DNA from: Gongronella butleri
Taxonomy: Eukaryota; Mucoromycota; Mucoromycetes; Mucorales; Cunninghamellaceae
Assembly: GCA_025201375.1 (NCBI GenBank)
Contig: JAIWZP010000027.1
Coordinates: 124,001 to 188,000, forward strand
Direction: 5' to 3'
Length of the DNA stretch: 64,000 bases
The translations under genes and the position numbers were made by a program. Shown here piece by piece: positions 20,911 through 30,092 of this stretch. The notes beneath the pieces are model-generated. The model made no database searches and was not told where the DNA came from. It saw nothing but the letters and a program-made list of their open reading frames with translations. How positions within the stretch are numbered: the first letter of the stretch is position 1; each line of letters starts with the position of its first letter.

Positions 20911-23364
20911 AGCGTTCGGCGCGTTCGGCGCCGTCCATGTTCAATTTGGATGACGAAGATGAGGATGTGAACCTGACGCATTATGGCCAATCGCTTGCGG
21001 ACATGGACGACTTTGACGACACGGGTCTCGGTGTGAGCGATGATGAAGATGCAGGCCAACTGGACAAGTCGGTGGTGGACAAGATGCACTTTGGCGGGTT
21101 TGGCGATGAAGAGAATGATGAAGCGCAAGGTGACCGTCCCAAGTCCAAGCACGAGGTGATGAAGGAGCTGATTGCCAAGAGCAAGATGCACAAGTACGAG
21201 CGCCAATTGGCCAAGCAAGAGGACGACGAGCTGCGCGAGCAATTGGACGACGACATGGGCGAATTACACGCGCTGCTAAAGGCGGACAACAAGCGCAAGC
21301 CGCTGCCGTCGCAGTCGAATCTCTTTGCCCGCTCCGAGGCGGAGAAAAAGGAGGCGGGCCAAGATGAAAAGGCCGACGAGTACGAAGATTATGACAAGAT
21401 GCTGCTTGATTTGGCATCGGATCGCCGTGCACGCGCGTCGGACCGCACCAAGACCGAGGAAGAATTGGCCATGGAGGAGAAGGAGAAGCTCGAAAAGGCG
21501 GAACGTGCACGCAAGCGTCGCATGGAGGGTCTTGACTCTGCTTCGGAAGACGACGACGACGTCAAGCATTATAAAAAGAAGAAGAAGATGGCCAAGAGCG
21601 GCGGCCCGCAAGCCGATGACCTCGAAGACGACTTTGAAGACGAGATGGGTGTGCAAGAATCGCTCGGTGCTGGTCTCACGCTCGAAGACATTCAAAACGG
21701 CACGTACGACATGGACGACGACATGGCCTCTGGCTCGGACGACGAAGAAGATGACGAAGAATTGGGCTCCGACGACGAAGAAGACGATGAGGAAGAGGAA
21801 GAGGACGACCTCGTTGGCCCTCAATTCGATGCCATGGACGACGACGACATGAACGAAATGGACACGCAAGGCAAGATCAAGACCAAACCCACGAAAAAGG
21901 CGATTGTCGACCAAGAAGAAGCGAATGCAGAGATTCCGTTCACGTTCAAATGCCCTTCGACGCACGACGATCTGCTGCGCATTGTCAAGGGTCTGCAGAC
22001 GGCCGATGTGCTGATTGTCGTCAAGCGCATTCGCATTCTGTACCACATCAAGCTGTCGCCAGCCAACAAGGCCAAGATGGGCACCTTTTTGGGTGTTTTG
22101 CTCGATCATGTCGCGTACATTACGTCGACGGTGACGCCGTTGGCCGTGGACATTGTCGAGGCGCTCTCGAATCATGTGTATGAGATTGCGCACCAGGTGC
22201 CTGAAGCGGCAGCCACCGTGTTCCAGGCAAAGGTCAAGCAAATGCACACTGACATGCTCCAAAAGATGCGCCACAACACCTCGGCCCTGCCCAATGTCGA
22301 GGATATCGTGGTTCTGAGACTGCTCGGCCAGGTTTTTTCCACTTCGGATCTCAACCATCTCGTCGCCACACCCGCCTCGCTGCTCATGGCCCAGGCCCTT
22401 GCCCAGAGCAACCTGTCCACACAAGTCGACCTTGGCCGTGGTGTCTTTGTGGCCCAATTGTTCCTAGAGGTAATGGAAAAAAAAAGAAAAAAAAAAAAGA
22501 AAAAAAAAAGAAAAAAAAAAAGAAAAAAAAAGAAAAAAAAAGAAATTGAAAAGAAATCGATTGCGCTGACACGTTTTTTTGTGTTCTTAGTACCAACGCG
22601 TGTCTAAGCGTATTGTGCCCGAAGCACTCAACTTTTTGCACCGATGCCTTGTGGAATTGTCGCCATCTGGCCTGTTTTCGACGGTGCCTGGCACATTCCC
22701 TATACCTCTCAATGGCGATGCCGGCGTGCACGTGTCTGACGTGCGTGGTGGCGATGTGGAGACGATTGCGCCATTGTCACTGGATGCGCTCGTTCTGGAA
22801 GACCAAGAAGCATCGGATTCGATGGGTCTGACGCTGCTGCAAGCGACATTGCGCCTGTTTGAAAAGTATTTGACGCTGTACGCGTCAACGCCTGCGCTCG
22901 TCGAGGTGTTTGAGCAGACGCAGCAATTGGTGGCCCAGATGCTTTCGGTGGAGTGGCATGCCGATTTGCACGCGCTGCTGGTGTCGCTTCATGATCGCCT
23001 GACGCGCCAGCTCAAGTTCTGCCGCGAGAAGCGCGTCAAGACCCCGCTGCGCATGCAACACCATCGCCCCGTGCCCATTGCGCAACATTTGCCCAAATTC
23101 GAGATGGGCTACTCGATGGACCGCCATTACGACCCGGATCACGAACGCAATGCCCAACAAAAGCTGCGCGCACAGCTCAAAAAGGAGAGCAAGGCCGCCG
23201 CACGCGAGCTGCGCAAGGACAACATGTTCATGGCGCGCGAAAAGGCCAAGATCAGAAAGCAAAAGGACGACGATTACAACAAAATGGTCAAGGGCGTCAT
23301 GTCCATCCTCGAGGGCGATCAAGCCGAGCAGAACCGCATCGAGCGCGAAAAGAACAAGCGATAA
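20308..23364 (+). CDS. NOP14: nucleolar protein NOP14 (18S rRNA maturation)
   Basis: Component of the small-subunit processome in the nucleolus, needed for 18S rRNA processing and 40S biogenesis. Exons 20308-20610, 20681-20815, 20913-22469 and 22591-23364 give 922 residues; yeast Nop14 is 810. The N-terminal basic part contains [10 protein letters not shown]. The family block [20 protein letters not shown] follows at the start of exon 3. Acidic runs ([19 protein letters not shown]) and lysine clusters are spread through the middle. The C-terminal part has the conserved [18 protein letters not shown] and [14 protein letters not shown] stretches. The third intron is nearly pure A with single G interruptions. 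The C-terminus faces the forkhead gene tail to tail, with 146 bases between stops. Confidence 0.93.
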
Positions 23365-23510
23365 ATCTCCTCTCTCCACTCTCAATTGCATTTGTATATA
23401 CTTCATGGCATCTCTTTTTCTCTTTTTTTTTGTCCCCATTTTTTTCCCCCTGATGCATCCCCCCTCCCTTTTTAACACGAATTCAAAAAAAAAATTACAG
23501 ATCTATGCTT

Positions 23511-24509
23511 TTAATTCAGGATGTGGTGCAATGCAGGTGGATGAAGCATGGGTGGCGTGGATGCTGGGGCCGTGGGTGGCGACAGGATGGGTTCAACGCG
23601 CAATGACGTGGGTGGTGCGGGTGTCGGGATCACGAGCCGTGTTGGAAGTGGGACAACACGCTTGCGTGTGTGCGGATGGACGCGTTGTTGGTGAAATCTG
23701 CGCTGATGATCCTGCAACGTGGCCAAATCTGCAGGCTGCAGAGGTAGCGGTGGCAGGACGGGCGATTTCAACAGGGTAAGTGGCGACAGTGACGATGGCA
23801 AGACATTGGAGGCACTCAAGGAAGCATTGGAGGCATTGGATGAATGGGAGACATAGGAAGCATTGGAAGAATTGGAAGAATTGGAAGAATTGGATGAGGT
23901 GGGTGAATGCATTTGCATGGCTTCCCAGCCGAGGATTGTACCCGTGTCGAGCAGGTGGCGACCAAAGGTAGTGTGTGCCAATGCCGCGAGATCGACAGCC
24001 CAATAGCCGCCTTTGCCTTTTCGCTTTTCCTTGTTTTTGGGCACCTTGTAAAAGCAGCGATTCAGCGACAAATTGTGCCGGATGCTGTTTTGCCACCCAA
24101 CCACGCTCGCGTCGTAGTGCGTCCCGTGGTGTGCCTGCACCCACTTATAAATATCACGCAACGTCATCCGTTGCTCCTTGGACGAAAGAATCGCCTGCGC
24201 AATCATGGACGCGTACGAGTGCGGCACTCGCCGCCGACGCGATTTGTGGCTATTGCCAATGCACTCACCCAGAATCTCCTGCGCGTACGACTGACCACGT
24301 GACTCGGCAGGGCCAATGGCCTCGGGGGGCGCGACCCTCGGCGGCGTTGTGACATGATGGTGCTGGCCTTTGTATTTCCACGGCAACGGCACTTGGCCGG
24401 GATCGTACACGCTCTTTTTCTCCTCATCCTGTGCAATTGGGTCCTCCAATGGCTCGTGCGCGTGCCGATTAAGCTTTAGGCTTGGTAGTCGGATGAAATT
24501 CATCCTCAT
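23511..24509 (-). CDS. forkhead (winged-helix) transcription factor
   Basis: Sequence-specific DNA-binding regulator. The forkhead domain lies at about residues 95-170 of 332: PHSYASMIAQAILSS, then LRDIYKWVQ, then the recognition helix VGWQNSIRHNLSLNRCF, then KGGYWAVD in the wing. The order and key residues (WQNSIRHNLSL) are canonical. The C-terminus has an Asn/Ser run (SSNSSNSSNSSNAS) encoded by a short tandem repeat near 23850-23895, followed by Pro-rich sequence. The frame is open upstream to 24620 but reads through a C/T-rich leader. I therefore prefer the ATG at 24509, which comes after a possible CAG acceptor; a short upstream exon is possible. No forkhead-associated domain is seen. The target genes are unknown. 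Confidence 0.88.
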   Translation of the reverse strand: MRMNFIRLPSLKLNRHAHEPLEDPIAQDEEKKSVYDPGQVPLPWKYKGQHHHVTTPPRVAPPEAIGPAESRGQSYAQEILGECIGNSHKSRRRRVPHSYASMIAQAILSSKEQRMTLRDIYKWVQAHHGTHYDASVVGWQNSIRHNLSLNRCFYKVPKNKEKRKGKGGYWAVDLAALAHTTFGRHLLDTGTILGWEAMQMHSPTSSNSSNSSNSSNASYVSHSSNASNASLSASNVLPSSLSPLTLLKSPVLPPLPLQPADLATLQDHQRRFHQQRVHPHTRKRVVPLPTRLVIPTPAPPTSLRVEPILSPPTAPASTPPMLHPPALHHILN

Positions 24510-24881
24510 CGGATCAATTTTGGGGGAGCTGCTGAGGCAAAAAGGAGAGAGAAAGAGTGAGAGAGAGAGAGGGAGGGAGAAAAGAGAGTAGCAGAGCAAA
24601 AGTTCCAAGGCATCAGTCACTTTTTTTTTTTTTTTCTTTCTGTTTCGTGCGTTGGTTCACATTTCAACGGGAAAATAATAGCATTCAAAGATGAGCATTT
24701 CCCGAATAGCGTGACAAGAGGGTGACCAATTCACGCTGCATTGGCCTGATGCCATGCAAATTGACCCCTTCTCACTCCGCTTTCCCCCATGGAAAACCTT
24801 GTTTCCCTCTTTTTGGTCATTTTTTTTTTTCTTCTTCTTCTTTGTTCCTTTTCCCTTTTTTTATTTTTGGGTCAACCACGT

Positions 24882-26415
24882 ATGAAGCATAGAAGAAAGG
24901 CTCCCTCGACGCCCTATGCCATGCTGAAAAAGTCGGCCAAGAACGCAAACGTCAACCCGTGGGGCCGGATCGTGTTTGCCGCCGTCGCCCTCTTGTTCGC
25001 CCTGCTGGTCGTGGTCGTCCCTGAGCCCACATGGCAAACCATGGTGGAAACAGTTCGGTCCACTGCCACCTCGTTGACACAGAGCTCACCAAAAGGTAAA
25101 ATGCAGTGTGGAAGGGATAAAAGGGAGGAATTCCGTCATAACTCAATCATAAACAATTTATCCAGGAGAAGCAACCAAGCATGTTTACGCGCTGATGGTG
25201 GATGCCGGGTCGACGGGGTCTCGTATCCATGTTTATCAGTTCAAGCCTGCCGACAGCGCGTCGCAATCGCTCGAATCGCTGCAATTCGACGACGAGGTTC
25301 TGTTTCAGCAGACAATCCCTGGCCTGTCGGCGTATGATCCGCAGGGCGCCGCGCAGTCGTTGGACCCGCTGCTGGAAGCCGCACTGGCGGCCGTGCCAGC
25401 TGCTCAGCACCGCTGGACACCCATTGCTGTCAAGGCCACGGCCGGCCTGAGGCTCCTGGGTCACGAACAGAGCGAGGCCATTTTGGATGCCGTCTATGAT
25501 CGATTGCACACGCGCTACCCGTTCATGATCGTGGGTGGGCGGCAACACGGCGTGTCCATCATGGATGGCAAGGACGAGGCTGTGTACGCGTGGATCACCG
25601 TGAATTCGCTCTTGTCGCGCCTTGGGACCAACGAAACGGCCGCCATCTTTGATTTGGGCGGCGGATCGACGCAGATTGTGTTTGAGCCAAAGCATTGGTT
25701 CCACCACCCGTCAACTCTGCCGACCAAGACGCCAGATAGCGACGACGTTTTGACGGCTGCAGATCACCAATTCACACTGAATCACGACGGACATACGCAC
25801 ACGCTGTACCAGCACTCGTACCTTGGGTACGGCCTGATGGAGGTGAGGAAGCTCGTGCACCAGACCATCTTGGAAAATGCAGCCGACCCTCAGCGGCACC
25901 CGTGTCTGCCACACGGGCTTGCATGGACACACAAAGACGACAGTGACGTGCAATTCGTCGGTGCCGGCCATCTGGCCGACTGCAAGGCCGTCATTGACAG
26001 TGTGCTTAACAAGGATGCCGTATGCCACATCTCACCTTGCGCGTTTGATGGCGTCCACCAGCCCAAACTCGCGTCGTCCTTCCCAAATGGCCCCATTTAC
26101 ATTTTTTCGTACTTTTTTGACCGCACACAGCCGCTCGGCCTACCCGCCAAGTTCAAGCTACCCCAGCTCGAGGCCCTCATGGCAAGCGTGTGCAGCGGCC
26201 AGCTTCTCAATCGCGTCAATGACCCGGATCTGCGCTTTGAGCTGCTCGACAGGCCAGAATGGTGCCTCGACCTTACCTACATTTACCGCCTGCTCTCCTA
26301 TGGCTACGAGATCCCCAACGACCGATGGATCCACGTCGCCAAAAAGATTCATGGCGTCGAAACTGGCTGGTGCCTCGGCGCAGCCATCGCCCTCTTGGAC
26401 GACATGGAGATTTAG
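24882..26415 (+). CDS. GDA1: Golgi guanosine-diphosphatase, GDA1/CD39 family
   Basis: A GDA1-type enzyme hydrolyses GDP (and UDP) in the Golgi lumen to GMP, which feeds the GDP-mannose/GMP antiport needed for mannosylation. Exons 24882-25095 and 25166-26415 give 487 residues. A short basic cytosolic tail and one membrane anchor (about residues 28-48, VFAAVALLFALLVVVV) make a type II protein. The apyrase conserved regions are DAGSTGSR at 84, ATAGLR at 162, GKDEAVYAW at 206 with its catalytic Glu, and DLGGGSTQIVFEP at 234. The C-terminal block WCLGAAIALLD matches GDA1. The ATG at 24882 was chosen after the C/T-rich leader; an upstream ATG at 24789 would read through poly-T. GDA1 is favoured over the apyrase YND1 by length and the single N-terminal anchor. 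Confidence 0.92.
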
Positions 26416-27623
26416 ATCCTTTTCGATTCTTTTTTTTTTGTAAATGCATAGACCTTGCTATTTAATGCTAAAATAATAGTAAAATAATACATTTTTATAC
26501 CTTGTTATCATACCTGTTCGCTGGAAGCGCCACAATGCAGATGTTTACTGTAGAAAAAATGAAATTCAACGTTTCAACCCCTTTTTAAATAATTTTCTAA
26601 GATTTCCAGCTTTTCTTTTCATCATATCATATGGTAGAGCGTCGCGTGCCCCGCGCGAGGGTGCCGATGATCCGTTGAAAAAGCGAGTTTTAGCGGCATG
26701 GGCATCAAAAATGGGATACCGCATACTTTGCAAATTGTGAAATATCGCGTTCTGCCGGTGGTAGCCACTTTTTTCCGCATCGAATCCAAGCGCCTGGCGC
26801 ATTTCTAGCTTGTGGACGTGTCCGCACAGCTCCATGGATGCGTCTTTCCCCGTGCAATTCGCCATTGAAATTAATTTTCAAATTGTTGATTGCTCGTTGC
26901 TTTCCTCATTCTTTTTTTGTCATTATACATGGTCTCCCCCTGCCCTTGTTCTTGTGGGAGGGGTTGGCGCTATTCGGGAGACCTATTTTTTCAATTTTGG
27001 TTGGGCGCTGGCCACGGCTGATTTACAGCATCAAGAATTCTATTGCATGGATGGTCCCAATTGGCCTCAAATCTGCAGCCGATGATGTTTAGGACCCAAG
27101 TTCAGCCATATCAATTGTTTTAGGCAACCGGCTACCGTAGCACACTTGTAAAAAGCGCAAAATGTAAAAAAAAAAAAAAAAATTGGTCAATGACGTGTCT
27201 ACGTGCCTCCTAGGTAATTGGGTGCCGTGTGCTCATGCTCGTGCATCTCAATGATAATAAAATCATACAATAGCATGATACTGTAGGCATTAGAAAGTGC
27301 CTGGTACAGTAGATAATTCATGCGTCCAGACGCTTCGTAGGTTAGATTTGCTAAATGTTGCATGCAAAATAATGTTTTTTTTTTTTTTTTTTACCCAAGA
27401 TGCGTCCTCGATGCGAGCATGAAACTCCGCGTCAATTGACGCGTATAAAAAGAGTGTAGAACGGGCCGCCATGACCACCAGCAAACGTTGAAAATGGCCA
27501 GTATTGGGTGATCTACAGCAGGCCAAATGATTAAAATACGCGTTTATTCGACAACCACCGCCTAAACAAATGATCAACCAGCTAATATTTATTTTTTTAT
27601 GACAAATACAAAGCCACAGCAAT
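26416..27623. other. gene-poor stretch
   Basis: It holds the GDA1 3' flank, one copy of repeat family A (26640-27060) and A/T runs near 27164 and 27373. No gene is supported. Confidence 0.55.
26640..27060 (+). repeat. dispersed repeat family A, 3' modules
   Basis: It shares GCTTGTGGACGTGTCCGCAC, CCGTGCAATTCGCC, GATTGCTCGT, GGTCTCCCCCTGCCC and TTTTCAATTTTGGTTGGGCG with the copies at 7.5-8.3 and 8.8-9.2 kb. It is more diverged than the 17.6/43.1 kb pair. Confidence 0.7.
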
Positions 27624-29000
27624 TTAAATCAGAATGCAAAAAGGGATCTCGTCCAAAAACTTAATGTATTTCAATGGTGAGCTGACAGACGCCACGTTGT
27701 GGGGCGTCCTTTCCGTGCACAGTGGCAGTGAGTCCTCGAACTGCTTTTCCTCGGTCTTGACAAGCTGTGATTCCATATCAAGCTCGCTTTTCAAGCGCGC
27801 ACTAGCGGCGACCGTGCTTGCTGCGAGGGACCGCGTGACAATTGTGCAAGAATTCTTGTCATTGGCCATTCTTTGCTTTTTGATTTGACGCGTGGTGGCA
27901 GGCAATGGCAGTGGCGGCACGTGGATCTGATGGTCGCTTGTCAGCACCCAGTACTGGGGGCGATTGGTGGGAATCTTGGCTGATATTCTCATGAAACTCA
28001 CAGTCGATCTGGCGACATTGTGATCCGCTGCTATGGCAGTAGCAGATTCGCCCGTTCTGAGACGCCTTAGAATGTCTTCTTTTACCTCTGATGTAAGGCG
28101 TGGCGACTGGGTTTTGTTGAGCGGAATGTTGATTTGATTGCTGATTTTTTTAACTCGTTTGTAGTTTGTGTGGCATGATGACACGATGCTGCTTGGTACC
28201 ATACCTTCTTGAATGCATGTTTTAATTTTTTCATTCTTGTTGTCCTCGCGAGCTTTGATTTGCTTGCTGTACTTGAATTTTATCAATTGCGCTGTTCTGA
28301 GCGAGACACCACATGCCGCTGCGGCGCCTGGGCAACTGGCACCGCTGACGAGCTGTTTTTTGACTTTTTCGAGCGTGTCTTGATCGCATTTCACATTGCG
28401 GATCGGCATGTTGTTCATGAATTTTATGCTTCTGATCGTCGAACCGGATATTTTGCACATTTTTTGGATTTCTCGCTGGGGTGTGCCACAGAGTAGGAGC
28501 TTTTTGACTTTTTCCTTGGTTGCTTTGGTGACAGGTTGTGCCCGATGGTGCGTCAAGGGGAGACCGAGTTTCTCTCGATATCTATTGACCGTAGAAGCTA
28601 CAACATTGCACGCCCGGGCGATATGGCGCAGTGATTTGCCTTGCTCAAGCAACTTCTTCATTTGTTCAAACGTTTCTGCGCTAGTTCTACACTGGCGCGT
28701 TCTCGTTAAGAGTCCTGGGATGCTGAACTTGAGTCGCACACGCGAAATAAGGCGTGTATCGACACGACACTGACGCGCCGTTCGATTCACCGATAGACCG
28801 CTTTCCAGGCATTTCTTGATCTCGTCAATCTTTGGGTGGTCCTTGAGGATTGTTGGAAGGTTGTGTTTGAGCCTCTCGCGTTTGACAATTTGTGTCGAGA
28901 CACCACAATGTCGTCCCGTTTGCTCCATGGTCAGACCATTGAGCAGACACGCTCTAATATCGTTCAACTTTTCCTTGTCGACGTGCACAATATTCCCCAT
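27624..29000 (-). CDS. orphan protein with seven tandem helix-turn-helix repeats
   Basis: A single-exon frame of 458 residues. Residues 8-345 form seven consecutive homeodomain-like helix-turn-helix units of 46-53 residues. The anchor Gly of each lies at 22, 68, 121, 172, 220, 266 and 317. Each unit reads roughly as a helix ending LxxG, a helix with IAxxC, a turn with V or I and S, then a recognition-like helix and K-rich IPxx. A Cys occurs exactly ten residues after the anchor Gly in six units (32, 78, 131, 182, 230, 276); the seventh has His. The C-terminal 110 residues are Ser/Thr-rich with no domain. The unit resembles the short HTH at the N-terminus of transposases and resolvases, but no catalytic domain follows. 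The start at 29000 avoids an upstream poly-pyrimidine read-through. DNA binding is inference. Confidence 0.75.
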   Translation of the reverse strand: MGNIVHVDKEKLNDIRACLLNGLTMEQTGRHCGVSTQIVKRERLKHNLPTILKDHPKIDEIKKCLESGLSVNRTARQCRVDTRLISRVRLKFSIPGLLTRTRQCRTSAETFEQMKKLLEQGKSLRHIARACNVVASTVNRYREKLGLPLTHHRAQPVTKATKEKVKKLLLCGTPQREIQKMCKISGSTIRSIKFMNNMPIRNVKCDQDTLEKVKKQLVSGASCPGAAAACGVSLRTAQLIKFKYSKQIKAREDNKNEKIKTCIQEGMVPSSIVSSCHTNYKRVKKISNQINIPLNKTQSPRLTSEVKEDILRRLRTGESATAIAADHNVARSTVSFMRISAKIPTNRPQYWVLTSDHQIHVPPLPLPATTRQIKKQRMANDKNSCTIVTRSLAASTVAASARLKSELDMESQLVKTEEKQFEDSLPLCTERTPHNVASVSSPLKYIKFLDEIPFCILI

Positions 29001-29389
29001 GAGACTTGTATTTAAGCAAAAGAAGTCCAAAAAAAGGCAAAGAAAGCAACAGAAAATAAAGCAAAGGATCCAAAAAAAAGGCAAAGAGAGCAATAAGTAA
29101 AAGAAAGCAAAAGAAGCAAAACATTTGACACATGGCTAAAAAAAAAAAAAAGGGGGCAATGGCGTTTTGCTTTGAGACCAGCAACTCCGACAACCCGCTC
29201 GACGCGTCAAGTTAACACGTTTGGCGACGCAAGCAAGAATCAATCTCATTTAAATGAAAAAAGAAAAGAAATCGGTAATCTTTTTTTGTTTTCTTCTCTT
29301 GTTTTAACTTTCCAAGCACGATGGAATTCAGGAATACAGTAAAAAGAGAGAGAGAGAGAGAGATCAAGTCTTGTCAATTTTTGCCGCTC

Positions 29390-29424
<35 letters not shown>

Positions 29425-29669
29425 GCCTTCAAACATGCTTCACGGCTCGTTTGGACAATCTTGGTTAGCAACAACACAGGTCCATTACTATGGGATTGTG
29501 CCACAAGGCGACCCTGAACGCCGATTGCGATCGCTTTTTGCCATCTTGTATTGTTCGTTAAGCAATTTTTGACAAATTACGCGACTCAATTTTTTTCTAA
29601 GCCTTTGACCCGCAATTATGGGAACGAACATTCACGTTTTTATTACAATTAAAAAAGAGAGGCAGCCAC
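29001..29669. other. intergenic region with GA repeat and T33
   Basis: It contains the C/T-rich leader of the helix-turn-helix gene (minus strand), a GA dinucleotide run near 29345-29362 and a T33 run at 29391-29423. A 45-codon open frame after the T run has no support as a gene. Confidence 0.55.
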
Positions 29670-30026
29670 CTAGTAGGGGAAGCTATTGGGGCATGTGCCA
29701 TCCCAGGAGGATGCGCCACTGGGGCCGTGCGAGATGCTGTTGACCCATTGAGCGTTCTTCATCACTTGGCCATTCGCAATGGTGGAGTATGCGCCCGAGC
29801 AATCATGGCTAGCAAAGGCTTTGAGGGTGCCTGCACTGGCACCCTTCTCAAGGCTGTACGTGGTAACATCGCGCATACAGACACAAACACGCTTGCAGCT
29901 GTAATTGGCAATGTAATATCTTGTGCCGCCAGCCTTGCTTCTGAAATTGGTCTCATAGTAGCACGCCTCGACCAACAGAGACGCAAACGCGGCAAACGCG
30001 GCCAGAACAAAGACGGACAATTGCAT
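29670..30026 (-). CDS. small secreted cysteine-containing protein, family unknown
   Basis: 118 residues in one exon. MQLSVFVLAAFAAFASLLVEA is a clear signal peptide, with cleavage likely after VEA at residue 21. The mature protein has six or seven Cys (ACYY, YSCKRVCVCM, HDCSG, GTCPNS), many aromatic residues, and a Gly/Ser-rich C-terminus. Longer open sequence upstream passes through poly-pyrimidine, so the ATG at 30026 is preferred. A TATA-like TATAAAA lies 60-66 bases upstream. The disulfide-rich secreted form fits fungal small secreted or effector-like proteins, but I recognise no family and infer no activity. Confidence 0.7.
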   Translation of the reverse strand: MQLSVFVLAAFAAFASLLVEACYYETNFRSKAGGTRYYIANYSCKRVCVCMRDVTTYSLEKGASAGTLKAFASHDCSGAYSTIANGQVMKNAQWVNSISHGPSGASSWDGTCPNSFPY

Positions 30027-30085
30027 TTTGAAAAAGAAAAAAAGAAGGTGTGCTCGTTTTCTGGGACGCCAGATGGAACCCTGGA

Positions 30086-30092
30086 TTTTATA
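30086..30092 (-). promoter_or_regulatory. TATA box of the secreted protein gene
   Basis: TATAAAA on the minus strand, 60-66 bases upstream of the start at 30026, a position normal for fungal core promoters. Confidence 0.5.

Noticed and set aside
21276..22457. 393-codon open frame antisense to NOP14
   Set aside because: It is a shadow of the GAC/GAA-rich acidic stretches of NOP14 and reads as Val/Leu/Phe-rich sequence with no domain. NOP14 itself is certain.
27624..29000. Calling the helix-turn-helix array a transposase
   Set aside because: There is no DDE/DDD catalytic domain, no terminal inverted repeats were found around the gene, and the repeats fill most of the protein.
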